This document shows positions 6,606 to 13,070 of a stretch of DNA of 13,070 bases, in pieces. How positions within the stretch are numbered: the first letter of the stretch is position 1; each line of letters opens with the position of its first letter. The notes under the pieces are model-generated. The model saw only the letters and a program-made list of their open reading frames with translations. It made no database searches and was not told where the DNA came from. Source of the stretch: Ruminococcus sp. UBA3800 (GTDB lineage Bacteria; Bacillota; Clostridia; Oscillospirales; Ruminococcaceae); the NCBI GenBank assembly GCA_002368715.1, contig DFEO01000026.1:7666-20735 (forward strand), written 5' to 3'. Position numbers and translations under genes: made by a program.

Positions 6606-8027
6606 ATGGGCGGTTTTTTCGGCGCAGTCTCGTCGAACGACTGTATCCAGGACGTTTTCTTCGGGACTGATTATCATTCACATCTGGGAACGAGAAGAGG
6701 CGGAATGACTTCCTATTCTCCGGAGCTCGGATATCAGAGAAATATCCACAGCATCGAGAACTCCCCTTTCAGGACAAAGCTCGATAAGGATATCCAGACT
6801 ATGAGAGGAAATATCTGCATCGGCTGCATAAGCGATACAGACCCTCAGCCTATCATGGTAAGATCAAAGCTCGGACTTTATGCTATCTGCTCTATCGGCA
6901 TCATAAGAAATGCCAAGGAGATCTCGCAGGAGCTGCTCGAGCAGGGCTGCTCAAACTTTGAGACGATGAGCAGCGGAGCTATCAACTCCGCAGGGCTTAT
7001 CGGTGCGCTCATAGCTCAGAAGGACAGCTTCGTAGACGGTATAAGATATGCCCAGGACAAGATAGACGGCACTATGTCTCTTGTTATCATGAGAGAGAAC
7101 TCTATCATCTGTGCAAGAGATAAGAACGGCAGGCTCCCGATAATCATCGGAAAGAGGTCTGACGGCTTCTGCTTCTCCTTTGAGTCGTTCGCATTCCAGA
7201 AGCTTGGCTATGAGTTCTATCACGAGCTAAAGGCCGGCGAGATAACAGAGCTTACAAAGGACGGCTGCACCACTCTGGCAGAGGGCTTTGACCAGACAAA
7301 GATATGCACCTTCCTGTGGACTTACTACGGCTATCCCAATGCAAGATATGAAGGCGTGAACGTTGAGATGATGCGTACCCGCAACGGCGAGATAATGGCT
7401 GAGACCGATATGAAAAACGGCCGCCTGCCTGATGTTGACTACGTCTGCGGCGTGCCGGATTCCGGAACTCCCCACGCTATCGGTTATGCTAACAAGAGCG
7501 GCATCCCCTTTGCAAGACCGTTCATCAAGTATACTCCTACCTGGCCCAGAAGCTTTATGCCTACGAACCAGTCAATGAGAAACAGAGTGGCTAAGATGAA
7601 GCTCATCCCTGTTCATGACCTTATCGAAGGCAAGAAGCTGCTGTTCGTTGATGACAGCATCGTCAGAGGAACACAGATGAGAGAAACAGTCGAGTTTCTC
7701 TATGACAACGGTGCAAAGGAAGTTCATATGCGTTCTGCCTGTCCGCCTATAATGTACGGCTGTAAATATCTCAACTTCTCAAGGAGCACCTCGGAGCTGG
7801 AGCTCATCGCTCGTCAGATCATTGACGAAAAGGAAGGCGCTGAGGGGATCAAATATATAGCCGAGTATTCGGATTCAAACACAGAACGAGGCAGGATATT
7901 AAGAGATGAGATCTGCAGAAGACTGAAGCTGACCTCACTTGAATTCCAGTCATATCCCGGAACAGTAAAGGCTGTCGGCATCGACGAGTGCAAGCTGTGC
8001 TCGTACTGCTGGACAGGTAAAGAATAA
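6606..8027 (+). CDS. purF: Amidophosphoribosyltransferase-like PurF lacking the glutaminase nucleophile
   Basis: Canonical PurF makes 5-phosphoribosylamine from PRPP using ammonia released from glutamine in its N-terminal Ntn-hydrolase domain. This 473-residue protein has a clear phosphoribosyltransferase half: VCGVPDSG (280-287) and the PRPP loop FVDDSIVRGT (347-356). Cysteines at 234, 386, 465 and 468 match the positions of the [4Fe-4S] ligands of Bacillus subtilis PurF. The N-terminal half keeps the fold's outline, but residue 2 is Gly (MGGFFG) where the catalytic Cys belongs. The usual RYxTxG block reads CISDTDP, and the oxyanion AHNGN reads CSIGI. An in-frame stop 6 bases upstream rules out a missed N-terminus. 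I recall similar GGFFG proteins in Bacteroidetes and Clostridia, so this is probably a lineage variant. Ammonia-dependent activity, a partner glutaminase or a regulatory role are all possible. Confidence 0.88.
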   Translation: MGGFFGAVSSNDCIQDVFFGTDYHSHLGTRRGGMTSYSPELGYQRNIHSIENSPFRTKLDKDIQTMRGNICIGCISDTDPQPIMVRSKLGLYAICSIGIIRNAKEISQELLEQGCSNFETMSSGAINSAGLIGALIAQKDSFVDGIRYAQDKIDGTMSLVIMRENSIICARDKNGRLPIIIGKRSDGFCFSFESFAFQKLGYEFYHELKAGEITELTKDGCTTLAEGFDQTKICTFLWTYYGYPNARYEGVNVEMMRTRNGEIMAETDMKNGRLPDVDYVCGVPDSGTPHAIGYANKSGIPFARPFIKYTPTWPRSFMPTNQSMRNRVAKMKLIPVHDLIEGKKLLFVDDSIVRGTQMRETVEFLYDNGAKEVHMRSACPPIMYGCKYLNFSRSTSELELIARQIIDEKEGAEGIKYIAEYSDSNTERGRILRDEICRRLKLTSLEFQSYPGTVKAVGIDECKLCSYCWTGKE

Positions 8028-8048
8028 TGCGAAAGGATCAGTATTTTT

Positions 8049-9089
8049 ATGAATAACAAGAGCTTTTCTGAAAGCTATAAGAAGGCAGGCGTAGATGTTA
8101 CTGCCGGCTATAAGGCTGTTGAGCTTATGAAGCAGCACGTTGCAAGAACGATGAATGCAGGAGCTATCGGCAGCATAGGCGGCTTCGGCGGCCTTTATGA
8201 GCTTGACCTGACAGGTATAAACAAGCCCGTTCTCGTTTCGGGAACTGACGGCGTGGGCACAAAAATCAAGCTTGCATTTATTATGGACAAGCACGACACT
8301 GTCGGCATAGACTGCGTTGCTATGTGTGTCAACGATATTATCTGCTGCGGCGCAAAGCCCCAGTTTTTCCTTGATTATATAGCCTGCGGAAAGAATTATC
8401 CCGAGAAGATCGCTCAGATCGTTTCGGGCGTTGCTGAGGGCTGTGTTCAGTCGGGATGTGCTCTTATCGGCGGCGAGACAGCCGAGCACCCAGGCCTTAT
8501 GCCCGAGGATGAATATGACCTTGCAGGCTTCTCTGTGGGCGTTGTTGACAAGGACAAGATACTTGACCCCACCTCACAGAAGGCAGGCGATGTTATGATC
8601 GCCATCAAGTCAAGCGGTGTCCACTCAAACGGCTTCTCACTGGTAAGGAGCGTGTTCGGACTTGATGATAAGTCTGCGGCTGTCAAGTATGACGAGCTGG
8701 GTATGACTCTCGGTGAGGCGCTGCTCACTCCGACAAGGATCTATGTCAAGGCTGTTATGCAGCTTATCGAAAGCGTGAACGTCAAGTCGATCTCACACAT
8801 AACAGGCGGCGGCTTCTATGAAAACATCCCGAGAGCTCTGCCTAAGGGACTTTCGGCAAAGATCGCAAGGAGCGATGTTCAGGTGCTCCCTATATTCGAT
8901 GTTATCGCCAAGACCGGCAATATCCCCGAGAGAGATATGTTCAACACCTTTAATATGGGCGTCGGAATGACCTTTGTCGTTGATGCCGCCGATGTTGACA
9001 AGGCTATATCCGCTGTCAAGGCTGCCGGAGAAGATGCTTACGTTCTCGGAACTCTCGTTGAGAGCGACGAAGGCGTTATCATCGGCTGA
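8049..9089 (+). CDS. purM: Phosphoribosylformylglycinamidine cyclo-ligase PurM (AIR synthetase)
   Basis: PurM closes the imidazole ring, converting FGAM to AIR with ATP. The length of 346 residues is typical. Visible features are the N-terminal [12 protein letters not shown] (9-20), the ATP-site block SGTDGVGTK (64-72), [10 protein letters not shown] (88-97), GGETAEHPG (141-149), [11 protein letters not shown] near 188-198 and [13 protein letters not shown] in the C-terminal lobe. The start has GAAAGGA at 8031-8037, a slightly long 11 bases upstream. It follows purF after 21 bases. Its substrate comes from PurL (FGAM synthase), which is not encoded here. Confidence 0.97.
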   Translation: MNNKSFSESYKKAGVDVTAGYKAVELMKQHVARTMNAGAIGSIGGFGGLYELDLTGINKPVLVSGTDGVGTKIKLAFIMDKHDTVGIDCVAMCVNDIICCGAKPQFFLDYIACGKNYPEKIAQIVSGVAEGCVQSGCALIGGETAEHPGLMPEDEYDLAGFSVGVVDKDKILDPTSQKAGDVMIAIKSSGVHSNGFSLVRSVFGLDDKSAAVKYDELGMTLGEALLTPTRIYVKAVMQLIESVNVKSISHITGGGFYENIPRALPKGLSAKIARSDVQVLPIFDVIAKTGNIPERDMFNTFNMGVGMTFVVDAADVDKAISAVKAAGEDAYVLGTLVESDEGVIIG

Positions 9090-9103
9090 TACGGAGGATG
9101 AAG

Positions 9104-9730
9104 ATGAAAAACATCTGTGTGCTCGTTTCGGGCGGCGGAACAAATCTTCAGGCGCTCATTGACGCTCAGGACAGAGGAGAGATAAAGGGCGGCAGGATAA
9201 GCTGCGTTATTTCCTCAAACCCTGAAGCCTATGCACTGGAGAGAGCAAAAAAAGCCGGGATAGCCGGCGTTGTTATCCCAAGGAAAGAATATCAGAGCAG
9301 CAAAGCTTACAGCGAAGCGATACTTGCCGAGCTTGACAGGCAGAAAGCGGATCTTGTGGTGCTTGCAGGGTTTATGACTATTCTCGATGAGTGCGTGACC
9401 AAAGCTTACGACTATAAGATAATAAACGTTCACCCTGCTCTGATACCCAGCTTCTGCGGAGAGGGCTTCTATGGGCTGAAAGTACACGAGAAGGCGCTGG
9501 AATACGGCGTCAAGGTTTCGGGTGCGACGATACATTTTGTGAATGAAAAGGCCGATGCAGGCGCTATCATCCTTCAGGGAACGGTCGATGTTGCAAACGA
9601 CGATACGCCGCAAACGCTCCAGAGAAAAATAATGGAGAACGTAGAGTGGAAGCTGCTGCCAAAGGCCGTGTCTCTTTTCTGCGAGAACAGGATAAGCATC
9701 AAAGACGGCAAAGCCTACGTTGATCTGTAA
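9104..9730 (+). CDS. purN: Phosphoribosylglycinamide formyltransferase PurN
   Basis: PurN transfers the formyl group of 10-formyl-tetrahydrofolate to GAR. The protein is 208 residues, normal for the family. It opens with VLVSGGGTNLQALID (6-20), the phosphate-binding region. LAGFMTIL is near 87-94. The catalytic triad is visible as Asn108 and His110 in INVHPALIPS, and Asp151 in KADAGAII. The FCGEGFYGLKVHE stretch is the clostridial variant of the substrate loop. An ATG at 9098 directly abuts GGAGG (9093-9097). The ATG at 9104 has the correct 6-base spacing, so I use it. The gene follows purM after 14 bases. Confidence 0.96.
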   Translation: MKNICVLVSGGGTNLQALIDAQDRGEIKGGRISCVISSNPEAYALERAKKAGIAGVVIPRKEYQSSKAYSEAILAELDRQKADLVVLAGFMTILDECVTKAYDYKIINVHPALIPSFCGEGFYGLKVHEKALEYGVKVSGATIHFVNEKADAGAIILQGTVDVANDDTPQTLQRKIMENVEWKLLPKAVSLFCENRISIKDGKAYVDL

Positions 9731-9781
9731 GATCAGACCGAGACCGTACAAAAAATCGGACAGTAAGATCATCTGCGGCCG

Positions 9782-9835
9782 GGTGATGTAAGAAGCTTCA
9801 CCGAAACGGGCACAGACATTGGCTTTTCGGTGAAG
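9782..9835 (+). repeat. 11-bp perfect hairpin with a competing upstream arm, between purN and purO
   Basis: CTTCACCGAAA (9796-9806) pairs perfectly with TTTCGGTGAAG (9825-9835) around an 18-base loop. GGTGA at 9782-9786 can instead pair with TCACC at 9798-9802, the same strand the main hairpin uses. No T run follows in either direction, so it is not a standard intrinsic terminator. It lies in the largest gap inside the operon (166 bases) and could be an mRNA-processing or stability element. No ORF or promoter of note is seen in this gap. Confidence 0.5.
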
Positions 9836-9896
9836 AAAAAAGGGATCAGATAAATATGAAAGCGATCAATAAAAACTTTAAATAGGAGGTCAAGCA

Positions 9897-10622
9897 ATGA
9901 AAACTCTTGATATCTATGAACAGCTGAAAAACAACGCATACCCCGGAAGAGGTATCATCATCGGTAAGTCTCCCGATGCAAAGAACGCTGTCACTGCTTA
10001 TTTCATAATGGGCAGGAGCGTGAACTCCAGAAACAGAGTGTTCACCGAGACCGAGGACGGTATAAAGACAGAGGCGGCTGACCCCTCCAAGCTTTCCGAC
10101 CCTCACCTCATCATATATTCGCCCGTGAGAGTTCTCGGCAACAAGACTATCGTTACCAACGGCGACCAGACCGATACCATCTATGAAGGCCTTGACCGCC
10201 AGATGACCTTTGAGCAGTCCCTGCGCAGCCGCGAGTTCGAGCCCGACGCGCCCAACTACACACCCAGGATTTCCGGCGTCCTTCACGTGGAAGCCGGCAA
10301 GTACAACTTCGCCATGTCCATTCTCAAATCGGATGACGGAGACCCTTCCTCATGTCTGCGCCAGACCTTCGCTTACGAAAGTCCCGCAGCAGGCCAGGGC
10401 CGCTTCATCTCCACCTACCAGGGCGACGGCAGCCCCCTTCCCTCCTTCGCGGGAGAGCCTGTGAAACTCGCTTTTGACGACTCCTTCACAGCCGATATCG
10501 ACACCTTTGCCGGCCGCATCTGGGACGCACTCAACGAAGACAATAAGGTCTCTCTCTTTGTCCGTTTCATCGACATCGCTACGGGCGCGGCAGAGAGTCG
10601 TATCATCAATAAGAATAAATAA
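9897..10622 (+). CDS. purO: IMP cyclohydrolase, archaeal PurO type
   Basis: This enzyme closes FAICAR to IMP, the last step of de novo purine synthesis. Most bacteria do this with the N-terminal domain of PurH; this protein is instead the unrelated PurO (IMP_cyclohyd) fold first known from methanogens. Matching blocks are YPGRGI (15-20), TAYFIMGRSVNSRNRVF (33-49), the LGNKTIVTNGDQTDTI block (80-95), TPRISG (122-127) and FISTYQG (170-176). At 241 residues it is longer than archaeal PurO (about 200). AGGAGG lies 7 bases before the ATG. It sits directly before a stand-alone AICAR formyltransferase, which supplies its substrate. Arginine codons are AGA/AGG up to codon 78 and almost all CGC/CGT from codon 101, so the gene may be a recombination mosaic. 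Confidence 0.92.
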   Translation: MKTLDIYEQLKNNAYPGRGIIIGKSPDAKNAVTAYFIMGRSVNSRNRVFTETEDGIKTEAADPSKLSDPHLIIYSPVRVLGNKTIVTNGDQTDTIYEGLDRQMTFEQSLRSREFEPDAPNYTPRISGVLHVEAGKYNFAMSILKSDDGDPSSCLRQTFAYESPAAGQGRFISTYQGDGSPLPSFAGEPVKLAFDDSFTADIDTFAGRIWDALNEDNKVSLFVRFIDIATGAAESRIINKNK

Positions 10623-10661
10623 TAAGGAATAAAAAGTATTTTTTAGAAGGAAAGGAAAGCA

Positions 10662-11855
10662 ATGAGTACAGAGAAGATGACAGAACTTCAGCTGAAATAC
10701 GGCTGCAACCCCAATCAGAAACCTTCACGCGTCTATATGGAAGACGGCAGCGAACTTCCCATCACCGTGCTGAACGGCCGCCCCGGCTATATCAACCTGC
10801 TCGATGCCCTCAACGGCTACCAGCTGGTCAAGGAGCTCAAAAAGGCCACCGGCAAGCCCGCGGCCACTTCCTTTAAGCACGTGTCACCCGCCGGCGCAGC
10901 CATCGGCCTTCCCCTCACTGACGTGGAAAAGAAGATCTACTGGGTAGAGGACGCAGGAGAACTCACTCCCCTGGCAAGTGCATATGCCCGTGCCCGCGGT
11001 GCCGACAGAATGTCCAGCTTCGGCGATTTCATCTCCCTGTCCGACAAGTGCGATGCCTGCACTGCCAATCTGATCAAGCCCGAAGTCTCCGACGGTATCA
11101 TTGCCCCCGCCTATGACGATGACGCCCTTGAGATCCTCAAGAGCAAGAAAAAAGGCAACTACTGCGTCCTGCAGATGGATCCCGATTACGTTCCTGCTCC
11201 CATTGAGAAGAAACAGGTTTACGGCATCACCTTCGAACAGGGCCGCAACGAACTCGTTGTCGACGACGCCCTTTTCGCAAACATTGTCACAAAGAATAAA
11301 GACCTGCCCGCCGCAGCCCGCGACGACATGGCCATCGCCCTCATCACCCTCAAGTATACCCAGTCCAACTCTGTATGCTTCGTCAAGGGCGGCCAGGCCA
11401 TCGGCATCGGTGCCGGCCAGCAGTCCCGCATCCACTGCACACGCCTTGCCGGCCAGAAGGCCGACAACTGGTACCTGCGCCAGTGCCCCAAGGTACTCAA
11501 CCTTCCCTTCAAAGAAGGTGTCCGCCGCGCAGACCGTGACAATGCCATCGACCTCTACATCGGCGAGGAATACATGGATGTTCTCGACGACGGCAAGTGG
11601 GAGGCACTTTTCACCGAGAAGCCCTCTGTTTTCACAACAGAAGAGAAAAAGGCATGGCTTGCCGGCAACACAGACGTGACACTCGGTTCCGACGCCTTCT
11701 TCCCCTTCGGAGACAACATTGAGCGCGCATACCGCAGCGGCGTCAAATACGTTGCCCAGCCCGGCGGCTCCATCCGCGACGACAACGTCATCGCAGCCTG
11801 CGACGCCCACGACATGGTCATGTGCTTCACCGGCATCCGCCTCTTCCACCATTAA
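10662..11855 (+). CDS. purH: Stand-alone AICAR formyltransferase (PurH transformylase domain only)
   Basis: This enzyme formylates AICAR to FAICAR with 10-formyl-tetrahydrofolate. It corresponds to the C-terminal AICARFT part of PurH and lacks the N-terminal cyclohydrolase; the purO gene 39 bases upstream fills that role. Its 397 residues start with the expected [12 protein letters not shown] (11-22). The catalytic Lys-His pair is K72-H73 in SFKHVSPAG. Further family blocks are [38 protein letters not shown] and the C-terminal [14 protein letters not shown] and [12 protein letters not shown]. The ribosome site is GAAGGAAAGGAA. Codon use is CGC-dominated (about 15 CGC, 2 CGT, 1 AGA by eye), unlike purE-purN. 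It is the last purine gene; tandem palindromic repeats begin on the base after its stop. Confidence 0.94.
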   Translation: MSTEKMTELQLKYGCNPNQKPSRVYMEDGSELPITVLNGRPGYINLLDALNGYQLVKELKKATGKPAATSFKHVSPAGAAIGLPLTDVEKKIYWVEDAGELTPLASAYARARGADRMSSFGDFISLSDKCDACTANLIKPEVSDGIIAPAYDDDALEILKSKKKGNYCVLQMDPDYVPAPIEKKQVYGITFEQGRNELVVDDALFANIVTKNKDLPAAARDDMAIALITLKYTQSNSVCFVKGGQAIGIGAGQQSRIHCTRLAGQKADNWYLRQCPKVLNLPFKEGVRRADRDNAIDLYIGEEYMDVLDDGKWEALFTEKPSVFTTEEKKAWLAGNTDVTLGSDAFFPFGDNIERAYRSGVKYVAQPGGSIRDDNVIAACDAHDMVMCFTGIRLFHH

Positions 11856-11920
11856 TGAGTCACGAGGGACGGTTCTGACTGACTCATTTTGGGACACAAG
11901 GGACGGTTCTGGCCGTCCCA
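11856..11920 (+). repeat. Two tandem REP-like palindromic repeats with GGGACGGTTCT core
   Basis: Unit 1 (11856-11886) is TGAGTCA, a 17-base core, then TGACTCA. Unit 2 (11890-11920) is TGGGAC, a 19-base core, then GTCCCA. The cores share GGGACGGTTCTG preceded by CACGA or CACAA, while the flanking arms differ completely but stay self-complementary. This is the widespread clostridial short palindromic element (CACAAGGGACGGTTCTGTG type), which I believe is mobilised by REP-associated Y1 transposases. No transposase is in the window. The first unit starts on the base after the upstream stop codon. Confidence 0.85.
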
Positions 11921-11961
11921 TTTCAGCATCAGATTGCAGATATAACAGGAGAATCACTCTT

Positions 11962-12549
11962 ATGCGCATCGGAACCGGTTATGACGTCCACAAGCTGGTC
12001 GAGAACAGGAAACTGATCCTCGGCGGCGTGGAAATTCCTTATGAAAAAGGTCTCCTCGGCCATTCGGACGCGGATGTCCTGGTGCACGCCATTATGGATG
12101 CCCTGCTCGGCGCCGCCGCACTGGGGGATATCGGCCTGCATTTTCCGGACAATGATCCCGCTTATAAGGGGGCTGATTCCCTCCGCCTGGCGCGCAGGGT
12201 CTCAGAGATCCTGGCTGAAAACGGATATCTGATTGAAAATGTTGATTCAACCGTGATCGCCCAGGCGCCCAAACTCAGGCCCTACATCGACCGGATGCGA
12301 CAGAATATAGCTGATGCTCTCGATGTCGACAAAGATCAGGTAAGCGTCAAGGCGACGACAGAGGAACATCTCGGATTTACAGGGCGCGGCGAAGGCATCT
12401 CTGCCCAGGCAGTCGCCCTCATCACATCGCCCCGCGACCTCATTGCCCGCGAAGTCGGCCCCGGTGCCGGTCCGGATGCAGCGGCCATGCCCGGCGGCTG
12501 TTCAGCCTGTCCCATGCGGCAGCAGGCAGGGCAGAGCAATGAGCATTAA
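11962..12549 (+). CDS. ispF: 2-C-methyl-D-erythritol 2,4-cyclodiphosphate synthase IspF with C-terminal tail
   Basis: IspF cyclises CDP-methylerythritol phosphate in the non-mevalonate isoprenoid pathway. Zinc ligands Asp8 and His10 (GYDVH) and His42 are in place. Also visible are [10 protein letters not shown] (31-40), [12 protein letters not shown] (55-66) and the signature [19 protein letters not shown] (132-150). The core ends near residue 155, the normal family length, but about 40 residues follow. This tail is Gly/Pro/Ala-rich with a CSAC motif (Cys180, Cys183) and is not part of the known fold. The frame is open upstream to 11719, but that overlaps the previous gene; AGGAGA precedes the ATG at 11962 by about 8 bases. 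The usual partner ispD is not nearby. cysS follows, a neighbour pairing seen in other Firmicutes. Confidence 0.95.
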   Translation: MRIGTGYDVHKLVENRKLILGGVEIPYEKGLLGHSDADVLVHAIMDALLGAAALGDIGLHFPDNDPAYKGADSLRLARRVSEILAENGYLIENVDSTVIAQAPKLRPYIDRMRQNIADALDVDKDQVSVKATTEEHLGFTGRGEGISAQAVALITSPRDLIAREVGPGAGPDAAAMPGGCSACPMRQQAGQSNEH

Positions 12550-12568
12550 GCGAAAAATACGACAATTA

Positions 12569-12622
12569 TAAAAGGAAATCCATAGGATATATAACCATAG
12601 GATATTTAAAAGGAAATCCATA
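12569..12622 (+). repeat. Nested direct repeats upstream of cysS
   Basis: A 16-base sequence, TAAAAGGAAATCCATA, occurs at 12569-12584 and again at 12607-12622. Between and overlapping them, CCATAGGATAT occurs at 12580-12590 and 12595-12605. The AT-rich stretch has no evident hairpin or T-box consensus. It fills much of the 129-base gap between ispF and cysS and may have arisen by local duplication. AAAGGAAAT resembles a ribosome site, but no start codon follows usefully. Confidence 0.7.
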
Positions 12623-12678
12623 AAAACAAGAGCAATATTGAAATATAGAAAACCAAGACACAGATAGAGGGACTGTAA

Positions 12679-13070
12679 ATGATCAGAATTTACAACACAA
12701 TGTCGAAACGCAAAGAAGATTTCGTGCCGCTTCACGAAGGCAAAGTCGGGATGTATGTCTGCGGACCTACCGTCTACAACCTGATCCACATCGGCAATGC
12801 GCGCCCTATGATCGTCTTTGATACAGTCAGACGCTACTTTGAGTACCGCGGCTACGAAGTCAACTTCGTCTCCAACTTCACCGACGTCGATGACAAGATC
12901 ATCAACAAGGCAAAGGAGGAGGGCGTTGACGCCAGCGTGATCTCCGAGCGTTACATTGAAGAATGCAAAAAGGATATGGCGGCGATGAATATCCGTCCTG
13001 CCACTACCCATCCCCAGGCGACCAAAGAGATCGGCGGCATGATCGAAATGATCCAGAAGCTGATCGACAC
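12679..13070 (+). CDS. cysS: Cysteinyl-tRNA synthetase CysS (5' part)
   Basis: CysS charges tRNA-Cys with cysteine. The 130 codons present are the N-terminal part of the class I catalytic core; the family is about 460 residues, so the C-terminal two thirds lie beyond the right edge. The zinc-ligand Cys28 is in [18 protein letters not shown], which also holds the HIGH-type ATP motif (HIGN, 37-40). [13 protein letters not shown] follows near residues 71-83. The start ATG is preceded by GAGGG at about 8 bases. Arginine codons are mixed CGC/AGA. It lies 129 bases after ispF with no visible terminator between, so the two are likely co-transcribed. Confidence 0.96.
   Translation, partial: MIRIYNTMSKRKEDFVPLHEGKVGMYVCGPTVYNLIHIGNARPMIVFDTVRRYFEYRGYEVNFVSNFTDVDDKIINKAKEEGVDASVISERYIEECKKDMAAMNIRPATTHPQATKEIGGMIEMIQKLID

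Noticed and set aside
9796..9835. Intrinsic terminator ending a purE-purN operon
   Set aside because: The stem is strong, but the following bases are A-rich on the plus strand and there is no T run on either strand, so it does not qualify.
11719..11961. Upstream extension of the ispF frame
   Set aside because: It overlaps the AICARFT gene and the palindromic repeats, gives low-complexity Ser/Ala/Pro sequence, and the internal ATG at 11962 has a good ribosome site and a canonical IspF N-terminus.
10884..11969. A 361-codon open frame on the minus strand opposite the AICAR formyltransferase gene
   Set aside because: It mirrors a strongly supported gene whose GC-rich third positions remove antisense stops. 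The translation is Gly/Val/Ala/Asp-biased with no family motif.
12569..12622. CRISPR array or T-box upstream of cysS
   Set aside because: Repeats are too short, overlapping and only two copies, with no regular spacers. No T-box consensus or terminator is present.

Overview
The window looks like a chromosomal segment from a Gram-positive anaerobe of the Clostridia, probably the Ruminococcus/Oscillospiraceae neighbourhood. I infer this from the SpoIIE sporulation phosphatase, strong AGGAGG-type ribosome sites, consensus sigma-A promoters, a clostridial-style PurN, and a clostridial short-palindrome repeat (GGGACGGTTCT core). The species cannot be fixed from sequence alone.

Left third (1-4650), minus strand: the 5' two thirds of a glycogen branching enzyme (glgB, running off the left edge), then spoIIE, then rsmA/ksgA. 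glgB and ksgA each have a recognisable promoter; the ksgA promoter is a perfect TTGACA-N17-TATAAT.

Divergent centre (4650-5347), plus strand: a small unrecognised gene of about 76 codons whose only well-placed start is CTG, two AT-rich perfect palindromes, a strong promoter, and a leader RNA of about 200 nt. The leader ends in an intrinsic terminator just before purE. It also encodes a possible 38-codon, cysteine-containing leader peptide whose stop codon touches the terminator stem. This is an attenuator or riboswitch-like control region that matches no purine leader I know.

Purine operon (5348-11855), plus strand: purE, purC, purF, purM, purN, purO and a stand-alone AICAR formyltransferase (purH domain). 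Together they supply the PRPP amination step, GAR formylation, AIR formation, carboxylation/mutation, SAICAR synthesis and both final steps to IMP. PurD, PurL, PurK and PurB are not in the window. Two enzymes are atypical. PurF has Gly where the glutaminase cysteine should be, and lacks the other glutamine-site residues, while keeping its PRPP loop and Fe-S cysteines. The last two steps use an archaeal-type PurO plus a separate AICARFT instead of the usual fused PurH.

Right end (11856-13070): two tandem short-palindrome repeats, ispF (isoprenoid synthesis, with an unusual Cys-containing C-terminal tail), a small repeat cluster, and the start of cysS. From about codon 100 of purO onward, arginine codon choice changes from AGA/AGG to CGC. 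The right 2.9 kb may therefore have a different ancestry, or the assembly may join there.
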